Part shown: in pieces, positions 8,933-16,633 of the stretch | Numbering within the stretch: the stretch's first letter is position 1 | How the letters are laid out: every line of letters begins with the position of its first letter | NCBI GenBank assembly: GCA_944390005.1 | Contig: CALXOJ010000002.1 | Span: 186,001 to 250,000, forward strand | DNA: 64,000 bases | From: an uncultured Spirochaetota bacterium | GTDB taxonomy: Bacteria > Spirochaetota > Spirochaetia > JAFGXN01 | Direction of reading: 5' to 3' | Made by a program: the position numbers and the translations under genes | Notes under the pieces: model-generated | Told to the model about the DNA's origin: nothing | The model's input: the letters and a program-made list of their open reading frames with translations, nothing else | Database searches by the model: none

Positions 8933-10627
8933 GTGCTGAGGAAAAAGAAAAAGACAGTTCTCTCCGGAATTTCAATGACGGAGACAGAGAATTCTCTGAT
9001 TTTATTCGGCGAAGTTGATGATTGGACGGAAAAGCTGCAGATCGGGGCGGCGGCGGCAAAGCTGACGAAAAAACCGATTGTCAATCGTGTTGTTTGCCGC
9101 AATGGGGAAGATCCCGGCGGAGTTTGTATGCCGATGAATCTGATGCCGGAAGAGTTTAACGGCGTTTATGATGCGGTTATCATCGGCGGCGGCGTGGTTG
9201 GAGCGGCTGTGCTGCGCGAACTTTCCAAATGGAAACTGAAAACGATTCTGATCGAAAAGGAGTGCGATTTAGCGTTCCACGCATCCGGCCGCAACGACGG
9301 TATGATTCACCCCGGTTTTGCCGCAAAACCCGGTTCCCAAAAAGCGTACTACAACGTCCGCGGAAATGCGATGTACACGCAGTTGACGAAGGACTTAAAA
9401 GTGCCGTTTATCCGACAAGGCTCGATGATTTTGCTGGCCCACCCGTTGTACCGGTTGGCGGTGCCTTATATGCTTTATCGGGCAAAAAAAAACGGCGTTC
9501 CCGGCTGCCGTTATGTTTCCAAGAAAGAATTGAAAAAAATTGAACCGAATTTGGCGTGTCGGGCAGCCGGGGCGTTTTTGATGCCGACGTCCGGACAGCT
9601 GTTTCCTCAAAAGCTGGTGTGTGCATTGGCTGAAAACGCAGTGAGCAACGGCGCCGAAGTGCGGTTGGAAACGGCCGCGGCTGATTTTCGGTTTGAAGGC
9701 GGCCGCATTGTTGAGGTGATAACAAACCGCGGTGTGATCAAAACGAAGGCGGTTATCAATGCAGCCGGAGGTTGGGCTGATGTCGTGGCAGCCAAGGCGG
9801 GCGACCCCTTTTTTACGCTTCACTTTCGAAAAGGCGAGGATTTGATTCTCGATAAAAAAGCCGGTGCTTTCATTGGAAAAATTTATGCAATGCCGCGTCT
9901 TTCTCAGCTGAAGAGCAAATCCAAAGGCGGCGGTTTGGTTCCGACGGTCGAAGGGAATGTGTTGGTCGGACCGACGGCTCATGAAGTCTGTTCCCGCGAC
10001 GACTATTCGACGCACGCGGACGATATCGAAGAGCTTGGCAAACACATTCGTCTTAACGGAAAACTTTCCGCCGGACAAATTATCACCTACTTTGCCGGTA
10101 TCCGCGCCTGCTCTTATCACGAAGATTTCATTGTAGAACCGTCGAAGAGAATCGGTAATTTATTCCATTTGGCGGCGATTCAATCTCCCGGATTGGCAAG
10201 TGCTCCGGCATTGGCGGAAGAAGCGGCAAAATGGCTGATCGCACTTCTTTCGGAAAAAGAAGCGGTTCATCCCAATGAAAATTTCAATCCCGTTCGAGAA
10301 GACAAACGTTATGATTTCGATTTGATGAATGAAGATGAGAAGGATGCATTTTTAAAAATGAATCCGCTTTACGGGAGGATTGTCTGCCGCTGCGAGCAAG
10401 TTTCCGAAGGAGAAATTCGCGATGTTTTGCGAAACAATCCGGCGCCAATGACGTTAGATGGAATCCGTCACCGGGCGCGCGCGATGACCGGCCGCTGTCA
10501 CGGGGGATTTTGCACGCCTCGAATTGTGAAAATTATGATGGATGAACTCAATCTCAAAGTAACCGAAGTGTACAAAAAAAACCGTCTTTCGCCGCTTTTT
10601 TTCGGTGAAACAAAGGGGGAAAAATGA
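8933..10627 (+). CDS. GlpA-like FAD-dependent glycerol-3-phosphate dehydrogenase subunit with BFD-type iron-sulfur domain
   Basis: A 564-residue flavoprotein of the DAO family, most like anaerobic GlpA. After an N-terminal extension of about 78 residues resembling a small BON-like fold comes the FAD motif VIIGGGVVG (residues 82-90). The C-terminus (about 484-527) has the BFD-like [2Fe-2S] pattern CRCEQV then CHGGFC. The start is GTG with GAGAGGA 7 bases upstream. It likely oxidises glycerol-3-phosphate, or a related 2-hydroxyacid phosphate, to the keto form and passes electrons to its partner. It overlaps the next gene by four bases (ATGA), which implies coupled translation of a complex. Confidence 0.85.
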   Translation: MLRKKKKTVLSGISMTETENSLILFGEVDDWTEKLQIGAAAAKLTKKPIVNRVVCRNGEDPGGVCMPMNLMPEEFNGVYDAVIIGGGVVGAAVLRELSKWKLKTILIEKECDLAFHASGRNDGMIHPGFAAKPGSQKAYYNVRGNAMYTQLTKDLKVPFIRQGSMILLAHPLYRLAVPYMLYRAKKNGVPGCRYVSKKELKKIEPNLACRAAGAFLMPTSGQLFPQKLVCALAENAVSNGAEVRLETAAADFRFEGGRIVEVITNRGVIKTKAVINAAGGWADVVAAKAGDPFFTLHFRKGEDLILDKKAGAFIGKIYAMPRLSQLKSKSKGGGLVPTVEGNVLVGPTAHEVCSRDDYSTHADDIEELGKHIRLNGKLSAGQIITYFAGIRACSYHEDFIVEPSKRIGNLFHLAAIQSPGLASAPALAEEAAKWLIALLSEKEAVHPNENFNPVREDKRYDFDLMNEDEKDAFLKMNPLYGRIVCRCEQVSEGEIRDVLRNNPAPMTLDGIRHRARAMTGRCHGGFCTPRIVKIMMDELNLKVTEVYKKNRLSPLFFGETKGEK

Positions 10628-12285
10628 GGCGGGAAGAGTGCGATGTGGCTGTCATCGGTGCGGGGCCGGCCGGATTGGCTGCTGCTACGGCGGCTGCGGA
10701 ACAAGGCGTTTCGGTTTGTGTATTTGAACGGGAAGAACAGGCCGGCGGAATTTTAAAACAGTGTATTCACGACGGGTTTGGTTTGATTCGTTACGGAGAA
10801 AAACTTTCTGGACCCGAATACGCATACCGCGAGCTTCAACGGTTTCAAAAAACCTCAGCCCGCCTGCGGTTAGAAACATTTATGACTTCAGTCGAAAAAG
10901 ACAGCGGCGGTTTTTTACTGACAATGATCGACCGCGAAGGAATTTTGAAATATCGGGTTAAGGCGATTGTTTCGGCGTGCGGCTGCCGGGAACGGACCGA
11001 TCGGCAGATTCGTCTTCAGGGTCCGCGTCCGGCAGGAATTTTCACTGCGGGACAGGCGCAGGCATATATTAATTTGAACGGAATCATGCCGGCGCGCCGT
11101 TGTGTGATTTTGGGGAGCGGTGATATCGGTTTGATTATGGCGCGGCGGTTGACACTTGAAGGAGCGGAGGTTGCCGGCGTTTATGAAATCAAGGCGGAGC
11201 CGGCCGGATTGAGCCGCAACATTGCGCAGTGTCTGACCGATTTTTCGATTCCTCTGCATTTAAGCCGCACCGTTACCGAAGTCGTCGGCCGCGATCGTTT
11301 GCAGGGCGTTTACACTGAAAAAGTCGACAGTCGCTTTTCTCCGATTCCCGGAACAAGAGAGTTTGTCGCCTGCGATACGCTGATTCTTTCCGTCGGATTG
11401 ATTCCCGAAAATGATGCGTTTGATTTGCTGAATTGGGAAAAAGATCCGATCACATCAGGTCCTCAAGTCGATTCTCGGGGGATGACTTCGGTTCCTGGTG
11501 TTTTTTCTTGCGGCAATTCGCTGCACGTTAACGATTTGGTTGATTATGTTTCTCAAAGCGGTGAAACGGCCGGAAACGCGGCGGCCGCTTACGTACGCGG
11601 AGACAGCGGTCGGCAAACCGTAACGGTGCACGCTGGGAACGGCATCGCTTCGCTTGTACCGCAAAGAACCGAAATCGAAAGCGGATCGGTTGATTTCTTT
11701 TTCCGCAGCCGCGAAACGCTGCGCGGACGCCGACTTTCGGTGACGGCGGACGGAAATGAGATTTTTTCATGCCGTTACGGGATCGTTAAGCCGCCGGAAA
11801 TGGAAAAAGTGACGATTGATACCGACGCGATTCCAAAAAATGCCGCCGCAATCCGTTTTGAGCTTCTTGAAGACCCGCAAGCGAATGCGGATTCTTCGGA
11901 AATCGATGAAGCCGACGAATTGGTTTGTATCGAATGTCCGCGCGGCTGCCGTTTGAGAATCGGCCGATCGATAGACGGATCGATTGAAGTCAAAGGCAAC
12001 AGCTGCCCGAAAGGAAAACGCTACGGCGAAGAGGAGATGAAAAATCCTCACCGCGTTTTAACGACATCGGTGAAAACGGTTTTTGCTCATCAACCGCGCT
12101 TGTCGGTTCGAACCAACGGCGGTATTCCGACGGCGGCGCTCTTTGACGCAATGAAAGCGGCAGCGGCGCTGACTGTCGACCGTGGGACCGTTCCCGGCGA
12201 TACGATTGTAAAAAATTTCGGCGGTTGGGGAGTTGATTTGATTGCGACCTCCGAATGCCGTCCTGAATCAAGGAGTGAAATATGA
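10624..12285 (+). CDS. FAD/NAD-dependent oxidoreductase fused to DUF1667
   Basis: A 553-residue protein. The first 400 residues are a pyridine-nucleotide-disulfide-type oxidoreductase: dinucleotide motif VIGAGPAGLAAA (residues 10-21), the early GGILKQCIHDGFG, a second nucleotide motif VILGSGDIGLIMA, and a late GVFSCGN. From about 430 on is a DUF1667 domain with CIECPRGCRL and NSCPKG, four cysteines fit to bind a metal cluster, ending near VKNFGGWGVD. In many bacteria these are two separate genes next to a glpA homologue, so here they are fused. It probably carries electrons between the GlpA-like subunit and NAD(P) or another carrier. Confidence 0.85.
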   Translation: MRREECDVAVIGAGPAGLAAATAAAEQGVSVCVFEREEQAGGILKQCIHDGFGLIRYGEKLSGPEYAYRELQRFQKTSARLRLETFMTSVEKDSGGFLLTMIDREGILKYRVKAIVSACGCRERTDRQIRLQGPRPAGIFTAGQAQAYINLNGIMPARRCVILGSGDIGLIMARRLTLEGAEVAGVYEIKAEPAGLSRNIAQCLTDFSIPLHLSRTVTEVVGRDRLQGVYTEKVDSRFSPIPGTREFVACDTLILSVGLIPENDAFDLLNWEKDPITSGPQVDSRGMTSVPGVFSCGNSLHVNDLVDYVSQSGETAGNAAAAYVRGDSGRQTVTVHAGNGIASLVPQRTEIESGSVDFFFRSRETLRGRRLSVTADGNEIFSCRYGIVKPPEMEKVTIDTDAIPKNAAAIRFELLEDPQANADSSEIDEADELVCIECPRGCRLRIGRSIDGSIEVKGNSCPKGKRYGEEEMKNPHRVLTTSVKTVFAHQPRLSVRTNGGIPTAALFDAMKAAAALTVDRGTVPGDTIVKNFGGWGVDLIATSECRPESRSEI

Positions 12286-14033
12286 GTCACAAGAAGAATG
12301 AATTTCAGCCGCCGTGGTCGGACGAAGCGCCGGAAGCGGGAAGCTACCGCTCTGTTTTCAAATGGGGAGATCCGAAAGGATTCAAACACCCCAATCGGAA
12401 ACTCTACCGTTATATGAAAGATCAATTCAATTTAACCGACGATGATTTTCGTGTACGGGTGAAAGAAGGGAGAGAAAAAGTCTCCGTTCCGACTCAGCCG
12501 CCTCTGTTGGATAAAAAGCACCGTGAAGCGCTGGCTGCCGTTGTCGGATCCGAAAATGTTGCCGATGACGATTACAGCCGCGTTTTTTATTCGACAGGAA
12601 AAACGCAGGAAGAAGCGTTTGAACTGCGTGACGGTGTTGTAAAAAAACTCGCTGATTTGATTGTCCATCCGAGAGATACGGAAGATGTTGCGGCTGTTGT
12701 CCGATACTGCGATAAACACCGCATTCCGCTCTACGTTTACGGCGGCGGTTCTTCTGTCAACTTCGGTTTTCGTCCGATGTTCGGCGGCGTCATGCTGGTT
12801 TTGAATACACACATGAATAAACTGCTTGAAGTCAATGAGCTGAACAAAACGGCTACGGTGCAGGCCGGAATGTTTGGACCCGCTTACGAAGAGGGGCTGA
12901 ATCACGCTTCGGAAAAATTCGGAACGAAGCGCAATTATACCAACGGACATTTTCCGCAGTCGTTTGAGTATTCCAGTGTCGGCGGTTGGGTCGTGACTCT
13001 CGGTTCAGGGCAGGAGTCTTCGTATTACGGCGATGCTTACGATTTGGTCATGGGGGTCGAAATGGTTTCGCCGCGCGGTGTTATTGAAACACACGTTTAC
13101 CCGGCGACAGCCACCGGTCCGAAGGTTCTCGACATGATTAAAGGCAGTGAAGGCACTTTCGGGGTTATTACCAAGCTGACAATGAAGATTTTTTATTTAA
13201 GCGACGAAACAAAATACGGAGCTTCTTACGTCTTTAAAGATTGGGAGACGGCTGTCACCGTTTGCCGTGAAATTTCCCAAGGCGAATTCGGATTTCCCGG
13301 CGTTTTGAGAATATCCGATGAAGAAGAAACCGATATGGGATTGCGCCTCTACGGTGTAGCGGGCACGCCGTTGGATACATTGATGCGCCTCTTCGGATTC
13401 AAGGAGATGAAACGGTGTCTGATGCTGGTTCGAACCTGCGGAGAAAAACACTTCTCCAAAAACGTACTGAAACAGGTCAAAAAAATCTGCCGCCGTCACG
13501 GAGGTCTGCCGCTGACTTCGTATCCGGTGAAAAAATGGGACCACGGCCGTTATTTGGATCCGTATCTGCGCGAAGACTTAAACGATTTCGGTATGGTGCT
13601 GGATACGACAGAGTGCGGTGTTACGTGGGATAATCTTCATAAAGTTCATCAAGAAGTTCGGCGTTTTGTTAAGAGCCGACCGCTCACCGGTTGTCTGGCG
13701 CATTCGTCGCACTTTTATCCCGAAGGCACGAATCTTTATTTTATTTTTTTCTGCAAAGTAAAAAACAGAGAAGATTACATCGAGCTGCAGAGCGGAATTT
13801 TTGAAGCGATTCAGCGGGCCGGCGGTTCGCTCTCTCATCACCACGGCGTCGGCCGCATGATTGCTCCTTGGATGGAGGAGCATCTCGGCAAAAACGAATT
13901 AGATGTTCTAAAAACGCTGAAAAATCACTTCGATCCAAACGGAATTATGAATCCCAGCGGTCAAATGGGATTGGATTACCGTCCCGGCGACTTAAAAGGG
14001 CGCGATTGGCGGGGAATTGCTTCGCAGTCTTGA
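12282..14033 (+). CDS. Alkyl-DHAP synthase-like FAD-linked oxidase
   Basis: A 583-residue PCMH-type flavoprotein. The FAD_binding_4 domain spans about residues 125-305: LIVHPRDTEDVAAVV, YGGGSSVN, then HFPQSFEYSSVGGWV and MIKGSEGTFGVIT, which closely match alkylglycerone-phosphate synthase (AGPS). The C-terminal SHHHGVGR and NHFDPNGIMNPSG also match, including the histidine cluster used by AGPS. AGPS makes alkyl-DHAP for ether lipids, while relatives oxidise hydroxyacids. Its place behind a GlpA-like enzyme, which would make DHAP, fits either role. It overlaps the previous gene by ATGA. No separate acyl-DHAP transferase is seen here. Confidence 0.85.
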   Translation: MSHKKNEFQPPWSDEAPEAGSYRSVFKWGDPKGFKHPNRKLYRYMKDQFNLTDDDFRVRVKEGREKVSVPTQPPLLDKKHREALAAVVGSENVADDDYSRVFYSTGKTQEEAFELRDGVVKKLADLIVHPRDTEDVAAVVRYCDKHRIPLYVYGGGSSVNFGFRPMFGGVMLVLNTHMNKLLEVNELNKTATVQAGMFGPAYEEGLNHASEKFGTKRNYTNGHFPQSFEYSSVGGWVVTLGSGQESSYYGDAYDLVMGVEMVSPRGVIETHVYPATATGPKVLDMIKGSEGTFGVITKLTMKIFYLSDETKYGASYVFKDWETAVTVCREISQGEFGFPGVLRISDEEETDMGLRLYGVAGTPLDTLMRLFGFKEMKRCLMLVRTCGEKHFSKNVLKQVKKICRRHGGLPLTSYPVKKWDHGRYLDPYLREDLNDFGMVLDTTECGVTWDNLHKVHQEVRRFVKSRPLTGCLAHSSHFYPEGTNLYFIFFCKVKNREDYIELQSGIFEAIQRAGGSLSHHHGVGRMIAPWMEEHLGKNELDVLKTLKNHFDPNGIMNPSGQMGLDYRPGDLKGRDWRGIASQS

Positions 14034-14058
14034 CAAAATCTTCCGCCGCTGATATAAA
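14030..14058 (+). promoter_or_regulatory. Promoter of the small zinc-ribbon gene
   Basis: TTGACA at 14030-14035, 17-base spacer, TATAAA at 14053-14058. The -35 box overlaps the stop codon of the AGPS-like gene, and the strong AAGGAG ribosome-binding site of the next gene is about 9 bases further on. Confidence 0.75.
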
Positions 14059-14078
14059 CAAAAGATAAGGAGAAGAGA

Positions 14079-14273
14079 ATGTCAAAAGCCAATCGAGGAA
14101 AAGGAACTTTCGAGCGATACAACCGCGGCAAAGGAACTTGCCCCGTTTGCGGCCGGACCAATATCAAGGCGACTTACGAAGTGGAAGTCGGCGAAAAAAA
14201 GTTTTCGGTGTGCAAGCAGTGCAAAGCGGGCATCGCGCACGGTAAGTTGAAAGACAAAATCGCCGCTCTTTAA
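14079..14273 (+). CDS. Small four-cysteine zinc-ribbon protein
   Basis: A 64-residue basic protein. Two CxxC knuckles (CPVCGR at about residue 22 and CKQCKAG at about residue 46) are separated by a short beta-hairpin-like strand pair, a classic zinc ribbon. The N-terminus is Lys/Arg/Gly-rich (NRGKGTFERYNRGKGT), which suggests RNA or DNA contact. It has a near-consensus promoter, an excellent AAGGAG site and its own terminator, so it is a well-expressed single gene. The composition resembles a ribosome-associated protein. No function is known to me. Confidence 0.85.
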   Translation: MSKANRGKGTFERYNRGKGTCPVCGRTNIKATYEVEVGEKKFSVCKQCKAGIAHGKLKDKIAAL

Positions 14274-14290
14274 TCGGGCAGCTGAAAGAG

Positions 14291-14327
14291 CCGGTCTGTT
14301 GAAAAGACAGACCGGTTTTTTATTTTT
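14291..14327 (+). terminator. Intrinsic terminator after the zinc-ribbon gene
   Basis: A nine-base perfect stem (CCGGTCTGT and ACAGACCGG) with a 7-base loop, followed directly by a T-rich tract from 14316. Confidence 0.92.
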
Positions 14328-14361
14328 ACGGCAGTGCAATTTTAATTATTTATTAAAATGT

Positions 14362-14389
14362 TTGTAATTTCGAGTATATCATTTATAAT
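14362..14389 (+). promoter_or_regulatory. Promoter of the first Omp85-type gene
   Basis: TTGTAA at 14362-14367, 16-base spacer, and a perfect TATAAT at 14384-14389 in an AT-rich gap. Transcription would start about 20 bases before the ATG at 14417, whose ribosome-binding site is GGGAG at 14407-14411. Confidence 0.75.
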
Positions 14390-14416
14390 AGTGTAAACAT
14401 ATTGCCGGGAGTTGTT

Positions 14417-16579
14417 ATGAAATTCAAAGGTTTAGTTATTTTGTTTTTGTTGTTCTCTGCATTTCTTTTTGCTCAGGAAGTCACGGGAGAAGAAATGACC
14501 GGAGAAGAGGTCGTTGCCGAAGAGGCTGTTGAAGCTGAAGTTCCGGCGGATGCAGCGGTCGATTCCGAAGTTCCGCCGGAAGAGGTCGTTGAACAAGCGG
14601 CTGAAAATGAGGCTGAATCCGTTGTTGTTGAAGAAGAGCCGGAAGAAGAACAGATTTTCCGCACCTTTGAAGGCGAAAAAGCTTTAAAGAATGTCAAAGT
14701 TTACGAGAACCGTATCTACAAAGACGGTGCTCACGGAGTTTTCGGAAATTTTTTTGCAACTCCTGCCATTGCTTCGGAAATTAAAAAAGGTCTTGGAAAA
14801 ACAATTACAAATGAATCAGTTCTTGCTCTGATGGAGGAGTGGCGAGCTCGTGACGATTTTGAGTCTGTCGATTATTACTTTACATTCGATGAAAAAGATC
14901 GGGCGACTCTTCATGTGACTCTGATTGATAATCCTGGGTTTCAGGAATTTGAGGGAACAGTTACGTTCAATCGTATCAGTTTTTATTGCCGGAACAATTT
15001 TTTCGTTAACAGATCGTTGTTGAACGAAACATTGGCGTTGGAGAAAAAAAAGGAGTATACTCAGGCAGAAGTAGAAGAAGCTGTTGAGCGGATTTACAAA
15101 CTGTATGTTTTTAACGATATTTCGTGGGGTATTCGCGAAACCAAAACAGATAAAAACGGAAATAAATTTTATGCGTTTCAAATGATTTTATCGGAATATC
15201 CCGGCGATAAAATTCCCGAAGGTGAACAGATCACTGTGTCTAAAATTCAGTTTTTGGGTAATTGGTACACCAAAGATTGGGTTATGCTTCGGGAAATTGA
15301 TATTAAAGAAGGGGATGTTGTCGGAGTTCCTGAAATTGAATACGCTCGGCAGAGAATTCACAATTTGGGAATGTTCCGGGCTGTGGATTGGGGAGTTGTC
15401 TATGATGAGGAAGGCAACGCGATTCTGGTCTTCAATGTCAAGGATAATCTGACTATTCAGCCGTCGTTTGCATTTGCGGTTGGCAGTGACCGACTGCATT
15501 TGGGTATCGGCGTTTGGGATACAAACTTTTTGGGAACCAGTAGTTATCTGTGGACAATTTTTACTTTAAAAGATCTTATGCCGACTTTTGAATTCTCTCT
15601 TCGAATTCCGAAATTGAACAACAGTAATTTCGAATTGAGAACTTCTTTGAATTATTCATCGGAAAATAAATACACAGATTACCAGCGGATTGAAGAGGAA
15701 GGCGGCGCTTCTTATGATTTAAGACACAAAGGATACAGAGAAAATACCGTGACAGCTGCTTTCGGAGGTCTTTATCTGCTGCAGTTGGATGATAAAAACG
15801 AAAGGTTGTGGGAACAGCGTTTCGGTTTGATGTTCAATTATCAGTACATTTTTTCGAGGGAAGAAGAATTCCTTGGAATGCCGAGAGATTTTGCGGTTAA
15901 TTTCTTGAAGCTCTCCGAAGATTTTCAGTATGATGCAGAAAGAATCGGTGAAGGTCACTATGCGTCATTTGATTTTTCATATACATTCAATAACTTGAAG
16001 AAAATTGACTATCGGAAAACCGGTATTTCTTTTTCAGCTGTCAATACGGTCGGTTTCCCGTTCGGTCTGACCGGGTATATGAGCGACGGAATTACCGAAA
16101 AAGCGTTCAATACCTTTGATACTTGGTTCCGTTATTTCTATATTCCCGTTTCCTGGTTTGAATTTAGAGGGCAGTTAGCGACGGGTTATACAACGACTCA
16201 AATTCTTTCTCAGCAGTATTATTTCGGTTCTCGATCATTGGTCAGAAATATGCCGACCAATCGGCAGGGAAGCGGAAAGGCTTATTATAAGGGAAATTTC
16301 GACATTGCTTTTACACCGCCGATTCCGTATGTGAACAAAGTTCTTCAATTGGAAATCAGTTTATTCGGAGATATTGCTAATTACGGAAATGATTACAATC
16401 AGATATGGCGAGAAACTCCGCTATGGTCGGCCGGTTTCGGTATCATGATCTATATTCCGTTCTTTGGCGGTACTTTTGGATTGGAGACAGCGTGGGGTCC
16501 GAGCAACGTGGAAGGCAAAAACGGAACGCCTTACGTCAGTTTCGCTTTGACAAAATTCTACAACTACACAGACGATTAA
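14417..16579 (+). CDS. Omp85/BamA-family outer-membrane protein, paralogue 1
   Basis: 720 residues. The ATG at 14417 gives a good signal peptide ending FLFAQ, and GGGAG is 5 bases upstream. Residues about 21-80 are a Glu/Ala/Val-rich linker. POTRA-like modules follow (about 85-345): one ends LHVTLIDNPGF, another is ITVSKIQFLGNWYT to AILVFNVKDN. The rest is a barrel of amphipathic strands. Near the end, SRSLVRN stands where BamA proteins usually have an L-R-G-F loop motif, so it may not be the core insertase. At 720 residues it is shorter than treponemal BamA with five POTRAs. An intrinsic terminator follows, then a close paralogue. Confidence 0.82.
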   Translation: MKFKGLVILFLLFSAFLFAQEVTGEEMTGEEVVAEEAVEAEVPADAAVDSEVPPEEVVEQAAENEAESVVVEEEPEEEQIFRTFEGEKALKNVKVYENRIYKDGAHGVFGNFFATPAIASEIKKGLGKTITNESVLALMEEWRARDDFESVDYYFTFDEKDRATLHVTLIDNPGFQEFEGTVTFNRISFYCRNNFFVNRSLLNETLALEKKKEYTQAEVEEAVERIYKLYVFNDISWGIRETKTDKNGNKFYAFQMILSEYPGDKIPEGEQITVSKIQFLGNWYTKDWVMLREIDIKEGDVVGVPEIEYARQRIHNLGMFRAVDWGVVYDEEGNAILVFNVKDNLTIQPSFAFAVGSDRLHLGIGVWDTNFLGTSSYLWTIFTLKDLMPTFEFSLRIPKLNNSNFELRTSLNYSSENKYTDYQRIEEEGGASYDLRHKGYRENTVTAAFGGLYLLQLDDKNERLWEQRFGLMFNYQYIFSREEEFLGMPRDFAVNFLKLSEDFQYDAERIGEGHYASFDFSYTFNNLKKIDYRKTGISFSAVNTVGFPFGLTGYMSDGITEKAFNTFDTWFRYFYIPVSWFEFRGQLATGYTTTQILSQQYYFGSRSLVRNMPTNRQGSGKAYYKGNFDIAFTPPIPYVNKVLQLEISLFGDIANYGNDYNQIWRETPLWSAGFGIMIYIPFFGGTFGLETAWGPSNVEGKNGTPYVSFALTKFYNYTDD

Positions 16580-16593
16580 TCGTCCTTTGTTGT

Positions 16594-16628
16594 CGGGAGC
16601 GAATCAACACCGCTCCCGATTTTCTTTT
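16594..16628 (+). terminator. Intrinsic terminator between the two Omp85-type genes
   Basis: Perfect eight-base stem CGGGAGCG / CGCTCCCG (16594-16601 and 16611-16618), 9-base loop, then ATTTTCTTTT. It ends only about 5 bases before the next start codon, so downstream expression must rely on read-through or an unseen promoter. Confidence 0.85.
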
Positions 16629-16633
16629 GACTA

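Noticed and set aside
9395-10120. A 241-residue minus-strand open frame inside the GlpA-like gene
   Set aside because: Shadow of a real gene on the other strand; composition is unlike the neighbours and there is no start signal.
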